Below, piece after piece: positions 7,496-14,303 of a stretch of 21,658 nucleotides of DNA. Location of the stretch: positions 1 through 21,658 of the forward strand of contig VSOK01000042.1 in assembly GCA_009774765.1 (NCBI GenBank). Direction: 5' to 3'. How positions within the stretch are numbered: position 1 is the first letter of the stretch; every line of letters begins with the position of its first letter. Both the position numbers and the translations under genes were made by a program. Below the pieces are notes generated by a model. That model made no database searches. It was given only the letters and a program-made list of their open reading frames with translations, and was not told where the DNA came from. The stretch comes from Bacteroidales bacterium. GTDB taxonomy: Bacteria > Bacteroidota > Bacteroidia > Bacteroidales > UBA932.

Positions 7496-9178
7496 TTACC
7501 CCTCCCCAAACAGTTCCTTCATATTCTTCTCGATCTCAGTCATAAGCGTTTCCGCCTCGGCATTGAGGGCTTTGAGTTCGGAATGATTAGCTTTCATCGT
7601 CTCGGCAAACTCCTCTTCGGTCATACCGTCATCCTCAATCACTACGCCTACATAGCGTCCGGCATTAAGAGAATAGTCCTGGTCAATGATTCCGTCCTCT
7701 CCTTCAAGTTTGGCGACTTTGCACAGACCGATAATATCCCTGTAAACACCATCGGGCCAACGCTCCAACAGCCAATCGACCTGTTCATGCTTTCCTGCTT
7801 TCTTGTATTCTTCTACGAGAGTCCAAAACTCAGTATTATCCCCTTCGTAAAGACGGGTGATGATACCGAGATTCTTTATCTGCTCGTCACTGAATTTGCG
7901 GTGGGCGCGATCGACCTGGGTAAAAATATTCCTTGCGTCGACGAACAAAATTTCGTCTTTGTTCTTTTTCTCCTTATTGAAAAACCAGAGTGTAGCAGGA
8001 AGTGTTACCGTCGAGAACATATTGCTTGGCAACGTCACCATCTGCGAAATGATTCCGTCTTCAATCATCTTCTTACGGATTCCCAACTCCGAGCCGCCTG
8101 CATCACTTGCAGAATTAGCCATTACAAGTGCAGCCTTTCCCGTATCATTCAGAGAAGTTGCAAAAAGTCCTATCCAAAGGTAGTTTGCGTTTGGAACAGT
8201 CTCCTTTTTGTCAGAATCTTTTTTGCTTGATTTTGTTTTGTTACGGGGCACGCCGTAAGTATTGAATCGTTTGTCGTCGATGACCTTGTCCACAACCACC
8301 TCATCAACATTGAACGGCGGATTTGCCATTACATAGTCAAAATTTCCAAATTCGTCGTGCGGATCGGAGTAGAAAGAGTTCGCCTCGATAATATCTCCTC
8401 GCACATTATTCAGTAAAAGATTCATTTTGGCAAGTTTGACCGTATCAGGGTCTTTTTCCACACCGTAGCAGCGGAAGCGCATCATATCGTTGTTGGTGGC
8501 GTTATGGCGGTGCATATAACGGGCTGCCTGAACGAACATACCGCCTGAACCACATGCCGGGTCAAGAAATTTCTTGTCTCCGATAACGGGCTGCAGGACC
8601 TCTACCATATACTGCACAACCGAGGCTGGAGTATAGAAAACGCCACCGCCTTGACCTTCACTCAGTGCAAACTCACCGAGGAAATATTCGTATATTTCCC
8701 CGAAAAGGTCTATGCTGATATTCTCGGGGATATCTTTGAAAATACGGATAATCTTGCTTAGCAGCTCCGGTTCTTCCTCCGGAACCAGCTGTCCATAAAC
8801 TTCCTTGGGAAGAACTCCATCCATTTTCGGATTTTCCTTCTCGATAGCTTGCATAGCGTTCTTGACAAGCACTGCCTTGTTTGCATCATCCGGCGCATTG
8901 TTGAGTTTATCGAAATACGCACATTCGGGAAGGAAGAAACCGCACTCCTCAATGGAGATATCCTTATAGGATTTCTCCATTCTAGTGCCTTTGTACTTGT
9001 TGTATTCCGCTTCTATCTTTTCTTTATGCTGCTTAAAGAGTATATCGGCATAACGCAAGAAAATGAGTCCGAGAATAGGCTGCCCATATTTGTTGGCAGA
9101 AAGATGGGCACTGGCACGCAACATATCCGCCGAGTGCCACAAATTATCTTTAAGCTGCTTGAGTTCCTGATCTGTCAT
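7496..9178 (-). CDS. hsdM: Type I restriction-modification DNA methyltransferase (N6-adenine), M subunit
   Basis: HsdM transfers a methyl group from S-adenosylmethionine to adenine N6 in the target and forms the M2S core. With the chosen start the protein has 560 residues. It has an N-terminal helical domain (about 1-150; SADMLRASAHLSANKYGQPI), then the methylase: motif I LDPACGSGGMFVQAARYM at about 200-217 and motif IV MANPPFNVDE at about 282-291, the NPPF catalytic loop of N6-adenine enzymes. A coiled C-terminal tail contacts HsdS. The frame extends eight codons upstream to a TTG at 9202, overlapping the XRE gene. I chose ATG 9176-9178 because it begins MTDQELKQLKDNLW as in relatives and lies 7 bases after the XRE stop. 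Confidence 0.96.
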   Translation of the reverse strand: MTDQELKQLKDNLWHSADMLRASAHLSANKYGQPILGLIFLRYADILFKQHKEKIEAEYNKYKGTRMEKSYKDISIEECGFFLPECAYFDKLNNAPDDANKAVLVKNAMQAIEKENPKMDGVLPKEVYGQLVPEEEPELLSKIIRIFKDIPENISIDLFGEIYEYFLGEFALSEGQGGGVFYTPASVVQYMVEVLQPVIGDKKFLDPACGSGGMFVQAARYMHRHNATNNDMMRFRCYGVEKDPDTVKLAKMNLLLNNVRGDIIEANSFYSDPHDEFGNFDYVMANPPFNVDEVVVDKVIDDKRFNTYGVPRNKTKSSKKDSDKKETVPNANYLWIGLFATSLNDTGKAALVMANSASDAGGSELGIRKKMIEDGIISQMVTLPSNMFSTVTLPATLWFFNKEKKNKDEILFVDARNIFTQVDRAHRKFSDEQIKNLGIITRLYEGDNTEFWTLVEEYKKAGKHEQVDWLLERWPDGVYRDIIGLCKVAKLEGEDGIIDQDYSLNAGRYVGVVIEDDGMTEEEFAETMKANHSELKALNAEAETLMTEIEKNMKELFGEG

Positions 9179-9185
9179 AGCCGTG

Positions 9186-9392
9186 CTATTGAGGTTTAAC
9201 AATTAATTCTGTGTAGTCTACTTCCAAAAGTTCGGCTATCTTAAAAAACATATCAATTGACGGTTGAGATGTATTCGTACACCATTTGCTGACAGTTCCG
9301 GGGTCTTTCCCCAACTGCTCTGCCAACCATTTGTTTGTACGCTTATGCTCAACCAGCACGACCTTGATGCGGTTCAAGTCTTTATTCACCAT
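9186..9392 (-). CDS. XRE-family helix-turn-helix regulator of the restriction operon
   Basis: This 68-residue protein is a single XRE/Cro-type HTH. The helices around residues 18-45 (TNKWLAEQLGKDPGTVSKWC, then the NTSQPSIDMF turn) are typical, followed by a dimerisation helix (KIAELLEVDYTELI). The start is ATG at 9390-9392; the longer frame to 9398 begins with TTG. It is the first gene of the operon, 7 bases before hsdM. Small XRE proteins in this position act as controller-type regulators of restriction-modification genes. That role is inferred from position. CTATTC-type boxes upstream are candidate operators. Confidence 0.85.
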   Translation of the reverse strand: MVNKDLNRIKVVLVEHKRTNKWLAEQLGKDPGTVSKWCTNTSQPSIDMFFKIAELLEVDYTELIVKPQ

Positions 9393-9533
9393 TTCCAATG
9401 TGCTTTTTGCTTATTCCCAATAGCAAATATAGCAATAAATTGAACTATTCTCTATTTATTGGTAGAAAAGCACACAAAAGAAGAATAGATTTACTATTCC
9501 TCAAGTAATGGAGGTTTTAATACTCTATACTTT
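9393..9533 (-). promoter_or_regulatory. Promoter/operator region of the restriction operon
   Basis: On the minus strand TATATTTG (9424-9431) fits the TAnnTTTG -7 box, about 31 bases before the XRE start. CTATTC boxes lie at 9445-9450 and, as the inverted pair GAATAG/CTATTC with 5 bases between, at 9483-9488 and 9494-9499. Direct near-repeats ATAGCAAAT and ATAGCAATA overlap the -7 box. These are plausible binding sites for the XRE protein, but binding is an inference. Confidence 0.4.
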
Positions 9534-9938
9534 TTAATTGCAAAATTCCCTTATAGCATCAACAATGCTGTCAGTATTCCAACGAACAATTTTATCTGCT
9601 TTGTTACGAACGACTGTAGATACACGTTCATTGCCCCATGGAACAATGCCCAATATGGGTTTATTATACTCTTTAGCCTTATTTAACTCCCATTCCATCC
9701 AATCACTATACGAAGCATATATACCAGCAACGCCCAAAACAATGTCAGATGATTTAATTCTTTCAGATAGTTGTCGCCTAATGTAATATACATTATCGAA
9801 ATGAATTGGGTTCATTGGCGCTCCTTCTGTAAACTTAACATTAAAATAACCTTTTGCATTAAGCAAATTTCTCAATCGAATGAGATCGTTAACATGATCC
9901 CACGAATGGCTGATAAACACATTATATACTTTTACCAT
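9534..9938 (-). CDS. ThsB/DUF1863-like TIR domain protein
   Basis: The 134-residue protein is a single TIR-like domain. It begins with the first strand VYNVFISHSWDH (4-15), has SSDIVLGVAGIYASYSDWMEWEL at about 63-85, KPILGIVPWG at about 93-102, and IVRWNTDSIVDAIREFC at the end. The pattern xSDWxxxE, VxPWG and a late WN is what I know from the MTH538/DUF1863 TIR group that includes Thoeris ThsB. E84, following SDWMEW, is the candidate catalytic Glu. Such proteins usually make NAD-derived signals or degrade NAD+ in anti-phage defence. No ThsA-type effector (SIR2/SLOG) is in the window, so it is not a complete Thoeris locus. Its ATG at 9936-9938 overlaps the end of the upstream helical-repeat fragment by 17 bases, suggesting translational coupling in the original operon. 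The frame itself is intact. Confidence 0.82.
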   Translation of the reverse strand: MVKVYNVFISHSWDHVNDLIRLRNLLNAKGYFNVKFTEGAPMNPIHFDNVYYIRRQLSERIKSSDIVLGVAGIYASYSDWMEWELNKAKEYNKPILGIVPWGNERVSTVVRNKADKIVRWNTDSIVDAIREFCN

Positions 9939-10146
9939 AATTTAATAATAATTTAGTTTCATTGAATGTGTTGATTTGCCATTCCTCAGGAGACTGTCCC
10001 ATAAACTTTTGCTCATATTTAGAAGCATTTTCTATATCGCCACAGGCTAAATAAGCGTTCGACAATGTCGAATATTTCCATAGTAATTCTTCTGGGTTAT
10101 CTTGTTCTAGTGATTTTAGTATCAAATATATTATTTTAGCAAGCAT
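9922..10146 (-). pseudogene. 3' remnant of a helical-repeat (TPR-like) gene paired with the TIR gene
   Basis: From ATG 10144-10146, 74 codons encode two or three amphipathic helices: NPEELLWKYSTLSNAYLACG, then DIENASKYEQKF, and EEWQINTFNETKLLL. The spacing of small residues looks like a TPR, and the whole resembles the tail of the TPR/TRAFs-binding-type proteins that accompany TIR genes. That comparison is from recall and is weak. Such proteins are several hundred residues, so only the end seems to remain. The frame runs up to a TTG at 10236, but that extension (LTVRVLFWGGLSVVGAK) does not look like the same protein and crosses a C7A6 tract and an inverted repeat. The gene overlaps the TIR start by 17 bases. 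It could also be a genuine small protein. Confidence 0.45.
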
Positions 10147-10468
10147 TTTTGCTCCAACTACGGACAAGCCCCCCCAAAAAAGAACCCGAACCGTCAAATC
10201 ATATAAGCATAGTACAGATTCACTATCAGTGTACAAAGAGAATCTGTACAGAGTCAGGTCTGAGATAGAACTCTATTCCGTTTTATTATATGGCTGATTG
10301 TATCTGCCCCACAGATATAGCCAATTACATAATGGAACATTATATCTTTTTAGGTGATATTTCTTGGCTAAAATAAATAAAGTTCATACTTTTATTGCTG
10401 CACAAAAGAACGGCAGCATGCCTACAGCAAACAATGTTCAAATTATGTATCAGTAGTTTCGAGACGGT
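10147..10468. other. Junction region without a gene
   Basis: This 322-base stretch separates the leftward TIR unit from the rightward regulator. It contains a homopolymer pair (C7 then A6, around 10169-10182) and a perfect 10-base inverted repeat (listed separately), then AT-rich sequence before 10469. No ORF, tRNA or transposase fragment is recognisable. The regulator's promoter must lie in the right half, but only a poor match (TACTTTTA near 10388) is seen. Confidence 0.4.
10212..10249. repeat. Perfect 10-base inverted repeat, 18-base loop
   Basis: gtacagattc at 10212-10221 pairs with gaatctgtac at 10240-10249. No T tract follows, so it is unlikely to be a terminator. It lies at the point where the truncated helical-repeat gene loses sense and could be an insertion or recombination scar or an operator. 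Confidence 0.45.
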
Positions 10469-12136
10469 ATGAAAAAGATGCTTTTACTTATAATCGCGGT
10501 TTCCCTGATGACCTCGTGCCACTTCAACACACGCGTGGCCGGGAAGTTTAGAGACATTGAGGGCTATCTTGCTGAAAGGCCGGACAGTGCGCTGACGGAA
10601 CTTGAGGAAATACGGGAAAAGGAGCTTTCAAGCCAAAGGAACAGAGCCAAATATGCATTGCTCTACTCTATGGCCCTGGACAAGAACTATATAGATACGG
10701 CTGATGACAGTCTGATCAATATTGCAGTAGGATACTATAAAGACAAAGGGACATCCAAGGACAGGATGCTGGCATATTATTATCTTGGCAGAGTATATCA
10801 GAACGGAGGGAATTACACCCAGGCTATCGTTGCTTTCACGAATGCGCTTGACAATGCGGAATGCATCAATGACATATTTTATAAAGGCCTGATTTACCGT
10901 GGGCTTGCGGATATTTACGGGTTGACTTTCAATGATCAAGAAAAGCTGCGTTACAGACAGCTGGAATATGATGCTTTCGTTGAAGCAGGTGCAACAAGGC
11001 ATACAGATTTTGCAATAAAGCAACTTGCTTCGTCATATACAGAAATCCATAATTTTGAAAAAGGCGGAGAGTATTACAATCAAGCCATAGAGATTGCCAA
11101 AGAAAAAAGGGATACGGCCCTATTGCTGGAAAGCCTGCTTGGTTATGCGCATTTGCTTACGTTAAAGGATTCTCCTGAGCCAGGACAGGCTCTTTCTATA
11201 TATTCCTATGTTGCCGATACGCTGAAGCGTCCTATGTCTTTATATGACAAGATCACTTGGGCGACTGCATACAGTAAGCTGGGACATAATGATCTTGCAC
11301 AAAAGACAATAGATGAAATCAGACCATACATTGGCGAAGACAAGACACTGCTGGCTATAGTCACTCTGAATGAATATAATATCGCCAAAGACTTGGGATA
11401 CTATAAGGATGCTGTCGGATTTCTTTACGAATCCATAAAAATACAGGACTCATTGTATTATTCTGCACTTAACAACTCAATAACGGCTGCACAGCGGGAT
11501 TATATCAAGCAGCAGCTGGAGCACGAGAAATACAAGGCAAGAAGTTCAAGGACAATTGCCGCTCTTATAATCATATCCTTATTGTTGATGGTGTCTATTA
11601 TCGGATACGGTTTTTATAGATACATAAAAAAGAAGAACTATGAGATGTCCAACGGCTTGAGTATGCTGGAAGACGCCAGACGCCTTCTCCTGCAGAATGA
11701 GCAGAAAATGTCGGGATTCTCACAAAAAATAGGACAGCTTTACAGAACAAAGCTGGAGCTGATAGGAGGAATATGCGAGAAGTTCTACGAGCACGAGAAT
11801 ATAGGAAAGCGTCAAACATTTGTTTACCGTGAAGTGGAGTCTGTCATTGACAAGTTGAGCGCGGACAATGAGTCGCCATTGCTTGAAGCAATTCTCAACG
11901 AATACAAGGATGACATTGTCTCAAAATTGAAAAACGACAGTGAGCTGAAATTCAAGCATAATGACTATCTGCTTTTGGAGTATTGGTTTGTAGGGTTTTC
12001 ACCTACTGTTATGAGTCTTTTGTTGGGAAAGGAAATTGATGTCATATATAATATGAGATCCAGAATCAGGGCAAAAATCAGGAATTCAAATTCAAAATAT
12101 AAAGACTTATATATGCAGAATATGCTAAACGACTGA
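10469..12136 (+). CDS. Membrane-anchored TPR lipoprotein with C-terminal HTH (putative transcription regulator)
   Basis: The 555-residue protein starts with a lipoprotein signal (MKKMLLLIIAVSLMTSC, Cys17). Residues about 25-350 form helical TPR-like repeats (AYYYLGRVYQNGGNYTQAIV at about 94-113 is the clearest unit). One membrane helix lies at about 361-383 (TIAALIIISLLLMVSIIGYG), then a coiled-coil stretch (MLEDARRLLLQNEQKM), and a C-terminal domain ending FSPTVMSLLLGKEIDVIYNM-RSRIRAK (about 508-538) that looks like a LuxR-type HTH. This layout, with sensor repeats outside and an HTH inside, is a known Bacteroidales type of one-protein regulator, often beside secreted peptide and surface-protein genes. 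It is followed by a strong terminator and then by the peptidase module. It is therefore the best candidate to control the repeated elements at 12279 and 17311. That link is an inference. Confidence 0.85.
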   Translation: MKKMLLLIIAVSLMTSCHFNTRVAGKFRDIEGYLAERPDSALTELEEIREKELSSQRNRAKYALLYSMALDKNYIDTADDSLINIAVGYYKDKGTSKDRMLAYYYLGRVYQNGGNYTQAIVAFTNALDNAECINDIFYKGLIYRGLADIYGLTFNDQEKLRYRQLEYDAFVEAGATRHTDFAIKQLASSYTEIHNFEKGGEYYNQAIEIAKEKRDTALLLESLLGYAHLLTLKDSPEPGQALSIYSYVADTLKRPMSLYDKITWATAYSKLGHNDLAQKTIDEIRPYIGEDKTLLAIVTLNEYNIAKDLGYYKDAVGFLYESIKIQDSLYYSALNNSITAAQRDYIKQQLEHEKYKARSSRTIAALIIISLLLMVSIIGYGFYRYIKKKNYEMSNGLSMLEDARRLLLQNEQKMSGFSQKIGQLYRTKLELIGGICEKFYEHENIGKRQTFVYREVESVIDKLSADNESPLLEAILNEYKDDIVSKLKNDSELKFKHNDYLLLEYWFVGFSPTVMSLLLGKEIDVIYNMRSRIRAKIRNSNSKYKDLYMQNMLND

Positions 12137-12201
12137 TATTCAACATTATATTAAAATTCTTATTCAAGAGAGACATAACTATTTGTAAACCAATATTTTA
12201 G

Positions 12202-12240
12202 AAAAGTGATAGAAACAATATTTCTATCACTTTTTGTATT
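12202..12240 (+). terminator. Rho-independent terminator after the TPR-HTH regulator
   Basis: The 14-base arms aaaagtgatagaaa (12202-12215) and tttctatcactttt (12221-12234) pair perfectly around the loop caata, and T5 follows directly. It separates the regulator from the peptidase module. Confidence 0.85.
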
Positions 12241-12278
12241 TATCTCATATTCAAACATTTAGTTCTTTTAACATCGCG

Positions 12279-12350
12279 CCTTTTGATAGACGGAAGTCGG
12301 AAAACAACAATGATTGTTTCGTTGCTTCCCAATAAATTTGCAACGAGCTA
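12279..12350 (+). promoter_or_regulatory. Repeated promoter/operator element, copy A
   Basis: This element matches 17311-17381 with 8 mismatches over the first 62 bases. The invariant parts are ccttttgataga, ggaagtcggaaaaca, tgatt, tttcgttgctt and ataaatttg. Both copies end in TAAATTTG (12333-12340 here), a match to the -7 consensus, and no -33 TTTG is seen. The left and right halves are partly complementary (ggaag...aaacaa against ttgttt...cttcc). It lies 64 bases before the first peptidase's longest start. Mismatches do not favour third codon positions, so it is not a conserved peptide. An activator-dependent promoter is the simplest reading. Confidence 0.55.
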
Positions 12351-12404
12351 TGGTGAATCAGACGATATAGAAGGAAATTTATGTATAATAATCCATAAAT
12401 TAAT

Positions 12405-13997
12405 ATGCAATGGAATTTTATAAAGATTTGTATTTGCTGCAATACAATGACAAAATCAGTTAATACCACTTCACTCAGAGGGCTGCCCTCCTCAAAAATC
12501 ATTTTTATGCAAACCCTCTGTTTGTTATTTGGACTGTCAGGCTCAATTATGACTTTGCCTGCAATGAACTGCCGGAGTGACAGCATCTGTTTTGAGGCAA
12601 TTGATGCATCAATTAAAATGATGGATGTACAATATGTCAGAGACAAGGATTGGAATACACTTTATTCAATACCGGAACACCCGATGTTTGACATTCTCAG
12701 AACACCAGATGTCTCCAAGCGGCTACTGGAGGAAATAAATGACAGGAGGATCTCAGTCGGAGATACATTGAGGACGGCTGATTTGTTCTATATATGGAAA
12801 CCTTATTTTGAATGGCTGTCATATATTGATCCTCATTATTACATAAATATGACTGTTCCTTCTGCTTCCGCAAAAGTCAATATGAGTACTGAAGAGGCGG
12901 TCCATAGAAAAAAACAGCTCATTACAGAAGCTACCATATTGCCGGTACGTGTCATCAACATAAATGATACACTGGTCGTATCAGCATCGGTCGCTCCGGA
13001 GCTGTGCCCTGGAGATGTGATACTGGCAATCAATGATGTGCCCGTCAGCGAGATTATGAAATACAATTTCAGGACACGGCACGAAGGACTCTATACAATA
13101 TTGAACTATCGGTATTTCCATGGTGTGGACAGATCATACTCTGTCGGATATCTTCGGAATGGACATAGCAGCCAGACTGTCATAGAGGGGTACACCGGTA
13201 TGTATTCCCAGGCCAGAAGTCTGTTGTCAATGGAGAAGGGAGAAACAGTGAGAATATATCAGGAAGAAAATACCGGATATGTCAGAATTGCGGATTTCTA
13301 TCAGGACAACAAGGCTATGGTCAAAAGACTTGTAAGGAGTCTAAAAAAATTCAAGGAACAAGGCCTAAAGAACGTCATAATAGATTTGCGTGACAATCCG
13401 GGAGGGATGGGAAACTATTTGACCGAGTTCTTTTCCATTTTCATTAAAGACGGCCCCATTATGCTATCCAAGTCAGAAAAGCTAAAAGTATCAGAACTGA
13501 CTGTAAAAGATTACTCTTTTTTGTCGGACGATGATTTGGGCAAGCTTGTGGATATACCTGAAAAATATATGATCAGCAAGATAGAACCAAAGCGCAAGTA
13601 CTACATTGGCGACCTGTGCTGCTATATTCTTATGGATGAGGGAACGGCATCCACTGCTGCGTTTGTCTGCAATGTCCTTCAGTACAATGGCGGTGCGGTT
13701 TTAGCCGGAGAGCCATTGTTGCATAATGCATATGTATTCGGGGATGTGACGGGAAGCAGGAAGCTCGTGGCATTAGTAGACGGACTTTTGAATGAAGATG
13801 GAATATCCACATCTATGTCAGACTTGTACACCAAGGCCGTTGACGGTGTCCTTATGCCGGATATTCATATCCCATACGTGGCGAAAGACTATATGACGGG
13901 AAAGGATGCTATGCTGGATAAACTTCTTAAAATAATCAGTGGTAAAAGTAATGTTATAGGCGGAATCCGAAAAGCCTTTAAAGATCAGGAAATTTAA
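12405..13997 (+). CDS. S41-type secreted peptidase, paralogue 1
   Basis: The 530-codon frame encodes a protein of the S41 (C-terminal processing peptidase/IRBP-like) type. After a signal-like hydrophobic stretch (about 35-53) come the helical region with FYIWKPYFEWL and DPHY (His144), a PDZ-like segment (PGDVILAINDVPVSEI, about 203-218), then the S41 core: VIIDLRDNPGGMGNY at about 325-339 and DEGTASTAAFVCN with the likely nucleophile Ser416. The CtpA-type lysine, expected in GEPxxGK, is replaced in GEPLLHN. Start candidates are ATG 12405, 12447 and 12507. The last gives the same length before the mature domain as the two paralogues but lacks a basic n-region. It is the first gene of a probable operon, 21 bases before the small peptide gene. 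The substrate is unknown; processing of the neighbouring peptide is an inference. Confidence 0.88.
   Translation: MQWNFIKICICCNTMTKSVNTTSLRGLPSSKIIFMQTLCLLFGLSGSIMTLPAMNCRSDSICFEAIDASIKMMDVQYVRDKDWNTLYSIPEHPMFDILRTPDVSKRLLEEINDRRISVGDTLRTADLFYIWKPYFEWLSYIDPHYYINMTVPSASAKVNMSTEEAVHRKKQLITEATILPVRVININDTLVVSASVAPELCPGDVILAINDVPVSEIMKYNFRTRHEGLYTILNYRYFHGVDRSYSVGYLRNGHSSQTVIEGYTGMYSQARSLLSMEKGETVRIYQEENTGYVRIADFYQDNKAMVKRLVRSLKKFKEQGLKNVIIDLRDNPGGMGNYLTEFFSIFIKDGPIMLSKSEKLKVSELTVKDYSFLSDDDLGKLVDIPEKYMISKIEPKRKYYIGDLCCYILMDEGTASTAAFVCNVLQYNGGAVLAGEPLLHNAYVFGDVTGSRKLVALVDGLLNEDGISTSMSDLYTKAVDGVLMPDIHIPYVAKDYMTGKDAMLDKLLKIISGKSNVIGGIRKAFKDQEI
13827..13984 (+). repeat. Near-identical 3' segment, copy 1 (peptidase 1)
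   Basis: These 158 bases match 15663-15820 with about six substitutions, although the upstream coding parts of the two genes differ widely. They encode the S41 C-terminal region from YTKAVDGVLMPDIHIPYVAK onward to about the last four codons. A third, less similar copy lies at 17110-17220. Confidence 0.85.
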
Positions 13998-14018
13998 TAT
14001 TTATAATCTTTACAAGAA

Positions 14019-14171
14019 ATGAAAAGGTTTGATGTAATCAATGCATCCAAGTTCGAACGCTTGTCGAATGCGGATATGTCGTGTGTAAAAGGCGGTGATG
14101 CCCATATCTGTATATTTTGTATGAAAAGATCAAGAAAGGTACCGATTGAACTTGTAAACCCTAAGTACTAA
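14019..14171 (+). CDS. Double-glycine-leader peptide, putative RiPP-like precursor
   Basis: This 50-residue ORF lies 21 bases after peptidase 1. The leader MKRFDVINASKFERLSNADM, then SCVKGG ending at residue 26, has the short charged start, the LSxxxM helix and the V-K-G-G end typical of Bacteroidales GG-leader natural-product precursors (TIGR04149-like, from recall). The 24-residue remainder begins DAHICIFCMKRSRKVP, with a CxxC pair (Cys31, Cys34), a basic cluster and a Pro/Tyr-containing tail. No radical SAM, lanthipeptide, YcaO, grasp or C39 transporter gene lies in the window, so the mature product and its export route cannot be read from here. The three S41 peptidases are the only enzymes next to it. 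Its stop TAA shares an A with a following ATG. It is a single copy with no obvious decay. Confidence 0.62.
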   Translation: MKRFDVINASKFERLSNADMSCVKGGDAHICIFCMKRSRKVPIELVNPKY

Positions 14172-14303
14172 TGACTATAACAATGACAAAATCTTACGCA
14201 TTTGGTAAGGTCAAAGGTTATTTTGATGTTTCTCACATCGTGTAATTTGATGTTATCTCGTCAGTGGCGGTTTCTTTTCCGCCACTGCTTGCAAAATAAA
14301 AAA
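14172..14303 (+). promoter_or_regulatory. Leader between the peptide gene and peptidase 2, with a 9-bp hairpin
   Basis: The perfect stem cagtggcgg (14262-14270)/ccgccactg (14279-14287) has the loop tttctttt and ends 16 bases before the ATG of peptidase 2. No T tract follows on the plus strand, so it may protect or process the mRNA or modulate translation rather than terminate it. On the minus strand the adjacent A-rich stretch would act as a T tract. A 24-codon frame (14171-14245) is present but not convincing. Confidence 0.5.

Noticed and set aside
1939..9199. Many plus-strand ORFs of 60-215 codons opposite the restriction genes
   Set aside because: They lie antisense to genes with intact family motifs, have Cys/His/Phe-rich shadow-like compositions and no recognisable domains.
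9179..9202. TTG start extending HsdM by eight residues
   Set aside because: TTG is rare as a start, it overlaps the XRE gene, and the ATG at 9178 begins the usual HsdM N-terminus.
9534..9938. Complete Thoeris system
   Set aside because: Only the ThsB-like TIR is present; no ThsA (SIR2/SLOG or membrane effector) lies nearby.
10147..10236. TTG-initiated N-terminal extension of the TIR-partner fragment
   Set aside because: The extension starts inside an inverted repeat, crosses a C7A6 tract, and does not resemble the helical repeats that follow.
12310..12423. 37-codon ORF running out of repeated element A
   Set aside because: The matching frame in copy B has no ATG, and substitutions between copies are not concentrated at third positions, so the element is better read as regulatory DNA.
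14171..14245. 24-codon ORF (MTITMTKSYAFGK...) whose ATG overlaps the stop of the GG-leader peptide
   Set aside because: Too short to judge, no leader or signal features, and it ends in a stretch that looks like untranslated leader before a hairpin. The start resembles an early segment of peptidase 1 (acaatgacaaaatc), so it may be duplicated debris.
14202..14303. Upstream extension of peptidase 2 to 14202
   Set aside because: It would read through a GC-rich hairpin and bury the clear signal peptide that starts at 14304.
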